A stretch of DNA of 33,416 bases from Rhodospirillales bacterium (lineage in GTDB: Bacteria > Pseudomonadota > Alphaproteobacteria > Rhodospirillales > JASLLZ01), in assembly GCA_030746775.1 (NCBI GenBank), contig JASLLZ010000025.1, positions 1 to 33,416 of the forward strand, given 5' to 3'. Below are positions 26,349-33,416 of the stretch, piece after piece. How positions within the stretch are numbered: the first letter of the stretch is position 1; the number at the start of each line of letters is the position of its first letter. The translations under genes and the position numbers were made by a program. The notes beneath the pieces are model-generated. The model was given only the letters and a program-made list of their open reading frames with translations. It had not been told where the DNA came from and made no database searches.

Positions 26349-28191
26349 TGTTCCGGTTCGGGCCTTGATGGCGGGCCTGATCGTCGGGGCATCCATCATG
26401 CCGCATGCGGGTTGGGCGCAGCAAGACCGGCCGGCGGTGGGCACGCCCTTGCGCTTGGCTCCGCCGCGCCCGCTGCTACCGCCCGAACAGCGTCCCGCCA
26501 AGCCGCCCGGAACGGTGCAACCCGGGCAACCGTCGATCTTGCCACCGGCTGCTTCGCCACCGTCCATCGTGCCGCCGCCCGCCGTCAAACAAGTGCTTCC
26601 CAGTGCCGTCATACAGGTCGATTCGCTAAGGGGCATCGATCCCAATTCGGCGGGCACCCTGGGCGAGGCCCAGGGCGGACTGGGTGTCGCCATGTGGTCG
26701 GGCACGAACAGGAAGTTGGTCGAACGGTTGTTGCCGCGATTGCCGGTGAACACGACGTCGCGGGCGATGCGCGCTCTGGAAATCCGGCTCTTGTTGTCGC
26801 GCGCCGTGGCACCCCAAGGCGAGGGACCGGGGGGCGGTCTGGTGGCGCTTAGGGTGCGGTTGCTGGCCGCCATCGGCGACTTGGCCGGCGTCGACGATCT
26901 TCTGGGCGTTATTCCGGCGCATGGCGAAGGCGACGACCTGGCGCGCGTCGAAAGCGATATGAGCTTCCTCACCAACGACAACAATCGCGCCTGTTCCCTG
27001 GCCCGCGGCCGCATGGGTGGCGGGGACAATACCTATTGGCAAAAGGCCTTCATTTTTTGTCAGGCCTTGGCCCAGGAACACAGCAAGGCGGCGTTGGGCG
27101 TGGCGCTGCTGCGCGAATCCGGCGATCAGGACCCGGTGTTCTTCACCTTGATCAACGCCTTGGCGGCGGGCGGCGGCGCGACTATCGAGGATCTGCCCGA
27201 TCCGTCGCCGCTGCATCTGGCCATGGCCCGTGTCGCCAAGGCGCGGTTGCCGCCCAATGTCATTGCGTCGGATCGGCCGGGCGTCTTGCGCACCATCGCC
27301 ATCAGTCCCAACGTGACGGTGGATCTGCGCCTGGAAGCGGCGGAACGCGCCGAGTCGGCGGGCGCCCTCGACGTCGACACCTTGCGCCAGCTCTATACCA
27401 GCGTCTCCTTCACCGACGAGGAACTGGCCAGTCCGCTGTCCCGTGCCGAGGCCGAGGCCGGTCCCATGAGCCGGGCGCTTTTGTACCGCACGGCTTTGGT
27501 CCAGACCGTGCCGACGGCGCGGGCCGAGGCCGTGGCGCGGGCCTTGGCCCTGGGCCGCGAAGGGGGGCGTCATGCCTCCACGGCGCGCGCCTTCGAGCCG
27601 ATACTGAAGCGCATTCCGCCATCGGCCGAAATGGCGTGGTTCGCGCCTCAGGCGATCCGGGCCTTTCTGGTTGTCGGCGATCACCAGGCGGCGCGTCCGT
27701 GGTTCCAACTTCTTGACGCCAGCGCCCGCTTCGACGAGGGCTCGGCGGCGGCCCTCGACGGGTTGGCGCCTTTGGCGCGGCTGGCGGGGTCGCAAGGGTC
27801 GGAGGATTGGAACCCCGAAAAGTTGACCGCCTGGTGGAATGGGGTAAAGGAAGAAGAGGACGCCGGCGAACGGGCGTCGTTGCTGTACGCGCTGTTTGAA
27901 TCCCTGGGCGAGACGGTTCCGGAACCGTTGTGGGAGGCCTTGCTCGGTGGCGCGCAACAGGCCGGCGGCGCCACGACACAGCCGGCCCTGTGGCGCCAAC
28001 TGGGCAAAGCGGCCGCCGTCGGGCGCGTCGGCGAGACCGTCCTTCTGTCGCTGCTCATGCTGGGCCAAGGGGGGCCCGGGCAAGCCAGTCCGCTGGTCCT
28101 CGGCCGCGTCGTCGGAAGCCTGAGCGCCGTCGGATTGGATGCCCCGGCCCGCGCCATCGCGGTGGAAGCGCTGGTGGCGGCGGGCCTATGA
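26329..28191 (+). CDS. Exported helical protein of unknown function
   Basis: A 620-residue protein with an N-terminal secretion signal (VPVRALMAGLIVGASIM, likely cleaved after AGWA). A proline-rich stretch (residues ~28-90) follows, then a long alpha-helical region of Ala/Leu-rich repeats resembling an all-helical solenoid, without a motif I can name. I see no catalytic signature. The ATG at 26329 gives the signal peptide; the longer frame upstream lacks one. It overlaps the small membrane-protein gene by 20 bases and xerD by four (ATGA). The three probably form one transcript. The periplasmic location makes a direct role in recombination by XerD unlikely. Confidence 0.75.
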   Translation: MIASAVSVPVRALMAGLIVGASIMPHAGWAQQDRPAVGTPLRLAPPRPLLPPEQRPAKPPGTVQPGQPSILPPAASPPSIVPPPAVKQVLPSAVIQVDSLRGIDPNSAGTLGEAQGGLGVAMWSGTNRKLVERLLPRLPVNTTSRAMRALEIRLLLSRAVAPQGEGPGGGLVALRVRLLAAIGDLAGVDDLLGVIPAHGEGDDLARVESDMSFLTNDNNRACSLARGRMGGGDNTYWQKAFIFCQALAQEHSKAALGVALLRESGDQDPVFFTLINALAAGGGATIEDLPDPSPLHLAMARVAKARLPPNVIASDRPGVLRTIAISPNVTVDLRLEAAERAESAGALDVDTLRQLYTSVSFTDEELASPLSRAEAEAGPMSRALLYRTALVQTVPTARAEAVARALALGREGGRHASTARAFEPILKRIPPSAEMAWFAPQAIRAFLVVGDHQAARPWFQLLDASARFDEGSAAALDGLAPLARLAGSQGSEDWNPEKLTAWWNGVKEEEDAGERASLLYALFESLGETVPEPLWEALLGGAQQAGGATTQPALWRQLGKAAAVGRVGETVLLSLLMLGQGGPGQASPLVLGRVVGSLSAVGLDAPARAIAVEALVAAGL

Positions 28192-29141
28192 GCGCTGGCC
28201 GGCGGCCGGCCCCGGTTGCGGCGCCGTCGCGCCACGTTGACGCCTTCTTGGACATGCTGGCTGCCGAACGCGGGGCGGCCAGAAACACGCTGGAGGCTTA
28301 CCGCCGCGACCTATCCGATTTCGCTTCCTTCTTGAAAGGCCGGGGCGACGCGCCCGAGGATGCCGACGTTGCCGCCGTGCGCGCCTATCTGGCGCGGCTG
28401 TCGGGCGCCGGCATGGCGCCTGGCACGACGGCGCGGCGGCTTTCGACCCTGGGACAATTTTTCCGCTTTCTGTTCGACGAAGGGCTACGCGGCGACGATC
28501 CCTCGGCCACCATCGATCGGCCACGCCGCGGCCGGTCGTTGCCCAGGTTCCTGAACGAGGACGAGGTCGAGGCCCTGTTGGCGGCGGCTCGGGCGCGCCC
28601 GGGCGCCGCCGGCGCACGGCTGGTGGCGCTGTTGGAGGTGCTCTACGCGACCGGGCTCAGGGTGTCGGAGTTGGTCGGCCTGCCGGAGGCGGCGTTTGCC
28701 GGCGAAGGCGAGATGCTCATCGTGCGCGGCAAGGGAGACAAGGAGCGCATGGTCCCCCTGGGCGAGCCGGCACACCAGGCCTTGGCGGCCTACCAGGCGG
28801 TGCGCGCCACGTTCCTGGGAGCCGAAGGGAAAGCGTCGAAGTGGCTGTTTCCGTCGCGCTCGGCGCAAGGCCACCTGACGCGCGCCCGCTTCGGCCAGAT
28901 GCTCAAGGAGTTGGCCGACGAGGCGGGGATCGACCGGCGTCGCGTGTCGCCGCACCTGCTGCGCCATTCCTTCGCCAGCCACCTTCTGGCCCATGGCGCC
29001 GACTTGCGATCCTTGCAGCAGCTTCTGGGCCACGCCGATATCGCGACGACGCAAATCTATACCCACGTCTTGGAAGAGAGGCTGAAGTCCCTGGTCAAAA
29101 GGTCCCACCCCCTGGCGCGGGCGGCGAAGGACGGAGATTGA
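28188..29141 (+). CDS. xerD: Tyrosine recombinase XerD
   Basis: A 317-residue tyrosine site-specific recombinase that, with XerC and FtsK, resolves chromosome dimers at dif. The N-terminal core-binding domain has FLDMLAAERGAARNTLEAYRRDL near residue 18. The catalytic residues are visible: Arg in LYATGLRVSELVGLP near 160, Lys in VRGKGDKERMVPL near 183, HLLRHSFASHLL near 260 (His-x-x-Arg), and LGHADIATTQIYTHV near 285 (His and nucleophile Tyr). XerC is an alternative, but the position beside aroK-aroB favours XerD. No dif-like site was found in the window. Confidence 0.9.
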   Translation: MSAGRRPAPVAAPSRHVDAFLDMLAAERGAARNTLEAYRRDLSDFASFLKGRGDAPEDADVAAVRAYLARLSGAGMAPGTTARRLSTLGQFFRFLFDEGLRGDDPSATIDRPRRGRSLPRFLNEDEVEALLAAARARPGAAGARLVALLEVLYATGLRVSELVGLPEAAFAGEGEMLIVRGKGDKERMVPLGEPAHQALAAYQAVRATFLGAEGKASKWLFPSRSAQGHLTRARFGQMLKELADEAGIDRRRVSPHLLRHSFASHLLAHGADLRSLQQLLGHADIATTQIYTHVLEERLKSLVKRSHPLARAAKDGD

Positions 29142-29163
29142 ACAAGGGCGTCGATGGATGCGC

Positions 29164-30489
29164 CTAGTTCTCAAGCGATTCCATAATCCAGCGCGCCGTT
29201 CGCAAGAGCCGGGCATCATCATTTTTTTGAGAAATTACTTGGACACCGAGGGGTAGGCCCTTGGGTCCTAGAAGTAAGGGTAGGCTGAGTGCCGGCGTCC
29301 CGCAGAGGGTCCAAATGGTACAAAATGTTGGATTGCCCGTTTTCTCCAAGCCCATTGGCGCTTCGCCGGGCGCCGAGGGTGTCAAGATGGCGTCATAGTG
29401 CTCGCAGATCGGATCCAGATAACCGTTGAATTCAGCGATCCGTGCGACGGCCGAATTATACTCGGTGGCGAGCACCTGCTGGCCGTTCTCTATCATCTCG
29501 CGGAGAACTTCGCTCATTACTCCTTCGCCATCGGTGTATTCGGCCGCGAAGCTCCTGGCGAGATCGGCATTCATGATCCGGCGGTGGGCCTCGTGGGCGT
29601 CTTCGAATTGGGCCGGAAGGTCGACGATATCGACGGACTCTCCCAAGTGCTCGATCAGTTCGCGCATGGCGTCCTTGGTGCTGTCCTCGGCCTGATCCCA
29701 GACCGGGGTGCGCACGAAAGCCAGCCGCGGCTCGACGGGCGGCGCCTCGGCCAAGGTCGCGGAGAGCCTGGGCCGCGAGCGCGGGCGCATGTCCGGGTCG
29801 CGGGCATCGAAGGCCATCAGGACTTCCGAGATCAAGGCGACATCGTCGAGGGACCTGGCGAACACCCCGACGGTATCGAGGGGCGGAGATTGCTTGAGAA
29901 CGCCAGCCCGCGAGATCCGGCCGTGGGAAGGTTTAAAGCCGAGCACACCGCAAAACGAGGCGGGCCGGATTACCGATCCGTTGGTCTGAGTACCAATCGA
30001 AAGGGGAACCATGGCCGACGCCACCGCGGCGGCCGAACCGCTTGACGAGCCCCCGGGTGTGTGGGCGGTATCGGCGGGGTTGGTGGTCTTGCCCGGTGAA
30101 TAGACTGCCAGTTCGGTGGTTACGGTCTTTCCCAGGATGACGGCGCCCGCTTCGCGCAGCACGGCGACCAACGTGGCGTCCTCGCTGGGCGTGCGTCCAC
30201 CATGCAATGGCGTTCCACATTCGGTCGGGAAGTCACTCGTATCGATGATGTCCTTGATGCCAACGGGGATTCCGTGCAGCGGACCCTGGGTAACACCGCG
30301 CTGCCTTTCGCTATCGCGTGCGCGCGCCTGATCGAGAGCATAGTCGGGGTCCAGGTGCGTCCAGGCCCCGATCTCGCCTTCGATCTGGTCGATCCGGTCC
30401 AGGCAGGCCCGAACCAATTCTTCGCAAGAAATTTCGCCACCGTCTATCTTTCTCCTTGCCTCGGTGGCGGAAAGTTCGATCAACGTCAT
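29164..30489 (-). CDS. Amidase-signature-family amidase
   Basis: A 441-residue hydrolase of the amidase signature family. The Ser-cisSer-Lys triad is visible: Lys in GIPVGIKDIIDTSDFPTECG near residue 78, and GGSSSGSAAAVASAMVPLSIGTQTNGSVIRPASFCGV near 145 with the two serines. The C-terminal part has LTPSAPGEAPMGLEKTGNPTFCTIWTLCGTPALSLPLLLG. It could be a GatA-like paralogue, but no gatB or gatC is near. Its place downstream of TRAP transporter genes suggests it acts on an imported amide. That is an inference; the substrate is unknown. It converges on xerD with 22 bases between. Confidence 0.88.
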   Translation of the reverse strand: MTLIELSATEARRKIDGGEISCEELVRACLDRIDQIEGEIGAWTHLDPDYALDQARARDSERQRGVTQGPLHGIPVGIKDIIDTSDFPTECGTPLHGGRTPSEDATLVAVLREAGAVILGKTVTTELAVYSPGKTTNPADTAHTPGGSSSGSAAAVASAMVPLSIGTQTNGSVIRPASFCGVLGFKPSHGRISRAGVLKQSPPLDTVGVFARSLDDVALISEVLMAFDARDPDMRPRSRPRLSATLAEAPPVEPRLAFVRTPVWDQAEDSTKDAMRELIEHLGESVDIVDLPAQFEDAHEAHRRIMNADLARSFAAEYTDGEGVMSEVLREMIENGQQVLATEYNSAVARIAEFNGYLDPICEHYDAILTPSAPGEAPMGLEKTGNPTFCTIWTLCGTPALSLPLLLGPKGLPLGVQVISQKNDDARLLRTARWIMESLEN

Positions 30490-30546
30490 GCGGGTTCGGT
30501 CCTTGCTATCCAGGGCGGACAGAGAGGCGGGCGTGCAAGCATGGCC

Positions 30547-30747
30547 TTACTTCTTGCGCAGGCACGTATCCCAGAAGTCATAGACGACCAGCACCAGGAC
30601 AGCGAAGCAGATTATCCAAAACGGCAGGCCGCCCCAAAAACCGGCGGCACCGGAAGAAATGCTCTCCGCCAGACCGAGAACGAACCCGGTGACCAGGATC
30701 ACTCCGATCAATCCGAAAATCTTTTCCAAGTTGTTTGCGGACAACAT
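30547..30747 (-). CDS. Small two-helix membrane protein in TRAP cluster
   Basis: A 66-residue protein: MLSANNLEKIFGLIGVILVT leads into a first helix, then FWGGLPFWIICFAVLVLVVYDFWDTCLRKK is a second with a basic end. AGGAAG lies seven bases before the ATG at 30747, favouring it over an in-frame TTG at 30768. It stands 60 bases after dctM and 57 before the amidase, all on the minus strand, so it is probably part of the same transcript. Not recognised as a known TRAP component. It may be an accessory membrane subunit (inference). Confidence 0.65.
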   Translation of the reverse strand: MLSANNLEKIFGLIGVILVTGFVLGLAESISSGAAGFWGGLPFWIICFAVLVLVVYDFWDTCLRKK

Positions 30748-30807
30748 GGCGTTACTTCCTGATGCCAATCCGAATTTTCATCATTCGATATTCCCTCTCA
30801 CCAAATC

Positions 30808-32175
30808 CTAAGGAACATATTTGCCAAAAAAGTAATCGGGCAGCCACAGCGCGAGCTGCGGGAACTGATACATCAAGACCATAATGAGAATGACGATGAC
30901 GAGATAGGGCATGATGCCTTTGAAGATATCCACCAGTTCGATGGCTTTGCCCAACACCCCTTTTAGATAGTACGCCGACATGGCCATGGGCGGGGTCAGG
31001 AAAGAGGTTTGCAGGTTGAGCGCCACCAGCATCGCGAAGAAATAGGGATTAACGTCGAAAGCGGGCAGCATGGGCAGGAAGATCGGCACGAAGATAATCA
31101 GAATTTCCGACCATTCCAGGGGCCAGCCGAGAAGGAAAATGATGATCTGCACCAAGACCAGGAACTGCCAGGGTTCAAGGTTGAACCCTAAAATGAAGTG
31201 TTCGATGATTTCGTGGCCGCCCAGGTACGAGAACACAGACGCAAAGGTCCACGATCCGACGAACAGCCAACACACCATGGCCGTCGCTTTCGCCGTCAGA
31301 TAGACCGACTCTTTGAGCATCACCCAGTTGAGAGAGCGATAGATCGCCGCCAGCACAATCCCGCCGAAAGCGCCCATCGCGGCGGCTTCCGCCGGTGTCG
31401 CAAGGCCGGCCAGAATGGACCCGAGGACCAGCATGATAAGCGCCGTCAAGGGAACGAAAGAGGTCAGAAGTTGAAGGTAGACAACGCGCCTGGGCGGAAC
31501 TTCCTCTTCGCGCGGCTTGGGCGCGTCCGACGGTTTTATCAATACCCGGATAATGACGTAGACAATGTACGATCCGGCCAGGAGAAATCCCGGAATAATG
31601 GCGGCGGCGTAGAGGCGCAGAGGCGAAAGTTCGGCGATCGCCGCATAAACGATCAGCATGATCGAGGGCGGGATCAAAATACCGAGCGTGCCGCCGGCAC
31701 AGATGACGCCGGAAGCGAATCTTTTGTCATAGTTGGCCTTGGCCATGGCCGGAAAGGCCAAGAGTCCCATCAGGGTCACGACCGCGCCGACGATGCCGCT
31801 GGCGGTGGAAAACACGGCGCAGGTAATCAAGGCCGCGATGGCCATGGATCCCGGCATATTGCGGGCCGCCATTTGCAGGGAGTAGAACAACTTGTTGACG
31901 ATGTTGGCGCGCTCGACCACATAGCCCATGAACAAGAACAGTGGGATGGCGACCAAGGTATCGTTCTCCATCACCGAATAGGTGTTCTGGTTCAGCAGAT
32001 AGAAAATCTTGTTGTTAAGCGCACCGGCAATCGAATCGATGCTGGCGCCCTCGTGATAGGCGTAGTAGCCAAAGCCGACGCCCATGGCGAGCAGGGTGAA
32101 GGCGACCGGGAACCCGAGCAATATTATCACGATGAAAAGGGACAGCATCAGAAGGGCGACTTCGGGGTTCGTCAT
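30808..32175 (-). CDS. TRAP transporter large permease (DctM family)
   Basis: A 455-residue, polytopic membrane protein with about 12 helices, the ion-coupled channel subunit of a TRAP carboxylate transporter. Family sequence includes NPEVALLMLSLFIVIILLGFPVAFTLL at the N terminus, DTLVAIPLFLFMGYVVERA near 70, AVFSTASGIVGAVVTLMGLLAFPAM near 120, FASGVICAGGTLGILIPPSIMLIVYAAI near 155 and LQTSFLTPPMAMSAYYLKG near 395. The ATG at 32175 is preferred; a TTG at 32181 is better spaced from a GGAG. The gene follows dctQ by 41 bases. The subfamily resembles the mannitol/chloroaromatic group from memory, so the substrate should be left open. Confidence 0.92.
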   Translation of the reverse strand: MTNPEVALLMLSLFIVIILLGFPVAFTLLAMGVGFGYYAYHEGASIDSIAGALNNKIFYLLNQNTYSVMENDTLVAIPLFLFMGYVVERANIVNKLFYSLQMAARNMPGSMAIAALITCAVFSTASGIVGAVVTLMGLLAFPAMAKANYDKRFASGVICAGGTLGILIPPSIMLIVYAAIAELSPLRLYAAAIIPGFLLAGSYIVYVIIRVLIKPSDAPKPREEEVPPRRVVYLQLLTSFVPLTALIMLVLGSILAGLATPAEAAAMGAFGGIVLAAIYRSLNWVMLKESVYLTAKATAMVCWLFVGSWTFASVFSYLGGHEIIEHFILGFNLEPWQFLVLVQIIIFLLGWPLEWSEILIIFVPIFLPMLPAFDVNPYFFAMLVALNLQTSFLTPPMAMSAYYLKGVLGKAIELVDIFKGIMPYLVIVILIMVLMYQFPQLALWLPDYFFGKYVP

Positions 32176-32216
32176 GCTCAAGCGTGCTCCGCCAGACCGG
32201 ATAGGTCTAAAAAAGG

Positions 32217-32792
32217 TTATTCGGCCTCAAACCCCGTCGCCTGGCCGATCAAAAGATCTTCCGTTTCCCGGGCATCCTCCAAACGCGGCAGCCATTTATT
32301 CGTCTTGATCGCCAGATAGCATCGCATGCATTCGGCAACGCCTTGAACGATGAACAGCGCCCCGGCCATCGGGATCAGGGTCTTGAAGAAATAAATCTGG
32401 ATACGGGCCGGGCTGTTCCAGCTGACTTCCTTATAGCGCCATGAATCCATGGCGATTTCCCATCCGAACCAGAACAGGGCCGCCATGCCCGGGAAAAAGA
32501 ATAAGATGTATAGGGCGAGATCCACCCGGGCCTGCCCGCGGGGCGTGAGAAAGCGGTAGATGACATCGGCGCGGACATGGAAATCCTGGGCCAGGGCGTA
32601 AGGCCCGGCCATCACGAACAGCGCCCCGTACATCTGCACCATCATGTCGAAAACCCAAACCGTGGGGGCGTTGAGGACGTACCGGACGAAAACCTCATAG
32701 GCCACCGAAAGGGTCAGAATCAGAATACACCAGCCAAAGGTGCGCCCGATCCAGATGCTGAGTTGTTCGATGGCGTGAATAACGGATATCAC
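32217..32792 (-). CDS. TRAP transporter small permease (DctQ family)
   Basis: A 191-residue protein with four membrane helices, the DctQ subunit that pairs with DctM. Typical sequence is FGWCILILTLSVAYEVFVRYVLNAPTVWVFDMMVQMYGALF (about 19-60), ALAQDFHVRADVIYRFL near 66 and WEIAMDSWRYKEVSWNSPARIQIYFFKTLIPMAGALFIVQGV near 110-150. A GTG start at 32792 follows GGGAG by eight bases. No dctP binding-protein gene is in the window; it would be expected upstream, on the far side of the IS element. Confidence 0.91.
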   Translation of the reverse strand: MISVIHAIEQLSIWIGRTFGWCILILTLSVAYEVFVRYVLNAPTVWVFDMMVQMYGALFVMAGPYALAQDFHVRADVIYRFLTPRGQARVDLALYILFFFPGMAALFWFGWEIAMDSWRYKEVSWNSPARIQIYFFKTLIPMAGALFIVQGVAECMRCYLAIKTNKWLPRLEDARETEDLLIGQATGFEAE

Positions 32793-32825
32793 GGTCGGGT
32801 CTCCCGCCTCTTGCCCTTACGATAC

Positions 32826-32855
32826 TAAGGGGACAGCCCTTCGGCTGTCCCCTTA
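32826..32855. repeat. 13-base perfect palindrome at the IS edge
   Basis: The arm TAAGGGGACAGCC (32826-32838), a CTTC loop and GGCTGTCCCCTTA (32843-32855) form a perfect inverted repeat with a four-base loop. It lies 34 bases upstream of dctQ and 22 bases beyond the transposase stop. It may be the terminal part of the IS or a transcription-stopping hairpin; no T run follows on either strand. Confidence 0.85.
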
Positions 32856-32877
32856 TATTATCTTTCGATGATGTGAT

Positions 32878-33306
32878 CTAGGCCATGGACTCATTAACAC
32901 GTAGCCAAATTCGTATGGCGGCCAACTTTATCATGGCAAGGTAGTTGTCGGCATGTTTTTCGAAACGTGTCGCAACACGTCGGAAGTGCTTGATCTTGTT
33001 AAAGAAGCGTTCGACGTGGTTGCGTTCCTTGTAGAGGATCTTGGAGAAGCAATGGCGAACCTTGCGGTTGACCTTGTCAGGAATGTTCGGTGCCGCGCCC
33101 TGATCCTCGATCCGGTCTCTGATCCAATCCGCGTCGTAAGCCTTGTCGCCGAGAACGATGTCTCCGTCGGTGAGGTCGGTCAACAGCATCGTCGCGCCGT
33201 TGGCGTCATGGGTCTGGCCGGGGGTCAGCGCCAGTTTGATTGGAAGCCCCCGCGCATCGGTGAGGGCATGGACCTTGGTGGTCAGTCCTCCTCGCGAGCG
33301 GCCCAT
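32878..33306 (-). CDS. IS5-family transposase, second frame (ORFB)
   Basis: A 142-residue C-terminal part of a DDE transposase: MGRSRGGLTTKVHALTDARG at the start, then LALTPGQTHDANGATMLL, IVLGDKAYDADWIRDRIE (second catalytic Asp) and LYKERNHVERFFNKIKHFRRVATRFEK (catalytic Glu). Ending RVNESMA it looks complete. The upstream ORFA frame overlaps it by 25 bases. An A_AAA_AAA slippery run (plus strand T 33323-33330) allows a -1 shift from ORFA into this frame, giving one fused protein. An ATG at 33306 is probably not used as an independent start. Confidence 0.88.
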   Translation of the reverse strand: MGRSRGGLTTKVHALTDARGLPIKLALTPGQTHDANGATMLLTDLTDGDIVLGDKAYDADWIRDRIEDQGAAPNIPDKVNRKVRHCFSKILYKERNHVERFFNKIKHFRRVATRFEKHADNYLAMIKLAAIRIWLRVNESMA

Positions 33307-33416
33307 ACAATGAACTCGGTCGTTTTTTTTACATTGGCGGCGTGCTGATGAACGCGCACCACGGAACTATCGATCATCTGGATATCGCCGTCGTAGGCCT
33401 CGGAAACCGCGTCCAT
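33282..33416 (-). CDS. IS5-family transposase, first frame (ORFA), partial at window end
   Basis: The visible 44 codons are the end of ORFA: MDAVSEAYDGDIQMIDSSVV carries the first catalytic Asp (MIDSS), then RVHQHAANVKK reaches the A8 run. Without a shift it reads TTEFIVWAARE and stops at 33282-33284. With a -1 shift it continues as NDRVHCMGRSRGG. The ATG at the very edge is internal, since IS5-type ORFA has over 80 residues before this motif. The rest lies outside the window. Confidence 0.8.
   Translation of the reverse strand: MDAVSEAYDGDIQMIDSSVVRVHQHAANVKKTTEFIVWAAREED

Larger units (their letters stand above)
32826..33416 (-). mobile_element. IS5-family insertion sequence (IS427-like), right part beyond window
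   Basis: The element contains a two-frame DDE transposase read on the minus strand and leaves the window at its right edge. The inner boundary is set provisionally at the palindrome (32826-32855), since IS5-type elements usually end some tens of bases past the transposase stop. The second terminal repeat and any target duplication are not visible. It sits directly upstream of dctQ. Confidence 0.75.

Noticed and set aside
26626-28083. A 485-codon minus-strand open frame opposite the exported protein
   Set aside because: The plus frame has a signal peptide and overlaps both neighbours in a coupled manner; the minus frame is Arg/Gln-rich shadow sequence.
28188-29141. XerD-type recombinase as an integrase marking a genomic island
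   Set aside because: It is in a conserved housekeeping setting beside aroK-aroB, with no tRNA gene or attachment repeat nearby.
31198-32319. A 373-codon plus-strand open frame opposite dctM and dctQ
   Set aside because: It is antisense to clear TRAP permeases and has an Arg/Gly/His-rich composition typical of a reverse read of membrane-protein codons.

Overview
The window reads as a chromosomal segment of a high-GC alphaproteobacterium, most like the Rhodospirillales. Almost every gene is a standard bacterial housekeeping gene. Several local gene orders are, from general knowledge, typical of that group: erpA next to dgt-argS-SPOR-nagZ-scpAB-tatABC-serS-surE-pcm-LysM/M23, the cobT-cobS-dnaJ-like-bolA cluster, and corC-aroB-aroK divergent from a xerD operon. 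Species assignment is not possible from this sequence alone.

Layout. Positions 1-3218 hold two overlapping plus-strand glycosyltransferase genes (the first cut by the window edge) converging on a minus-strand TPR-glycosyltransferase gene. At 3300-3765 lies erpA with a good sigma70-type promoter and a clear intrinsic terminator. From 3819 to 16489 runs a long, tightly packed plus-strand cluster. It contains dgt, argS, a SPOR-domain membrane protein, nagZ, a frameshifted M50 metalloprotease, scpA, scpB, tatA, tatB, tatC, serS, surE, pcm and a LysM/degenerate-M23 lipoprotein. Many of these genes overlap by 1-11 bases (ATGA or TGATG junctions), so translational coupling is likely. It links nucleotide control, aminoacylation, peptidoglycan recycling and division, chromosome condensation and Tat export.

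Positions 16546-26040 are mostly minus strand. They hold a frameshifted MlaC-family gene, a small membrane protein, cobT, cobS and a J-domain protein (with bolA divergent at 21399), then DUF2889, a CBS-pair protein, a CorC/HlyC-type membrane protein, aroB and aroK. Positions 26202-29141 are a plus-strand three-gene unit: a 48-residue membrane peptide, a 620-residue exported protein of unknown function, and xerD. Positions 29164-32792 are a minus-strand unit of dctQ and dctM (TRAP transporter membrane subunits), a small membrane protein and an amidase. An IS5-type insertion sequence lies immediately upstream of dctQ and runs off the right edge.

No wholly new multi-gene system is evident. The points most worth following are: a roughly 52-residue low-GC in-frame insertion next to the serine-binding region of SerRS; a histone H1-like basic tail on TatB; a BolA protein lacking the C-terminal histidine of the family; two single-base frameshifts in otherwise well-conserved genes; cobS/cobT sitting with a J-domain/zinc-finger protein and BolA without visible cobN; and an IS element separating TRAP genes from their upstream partner.
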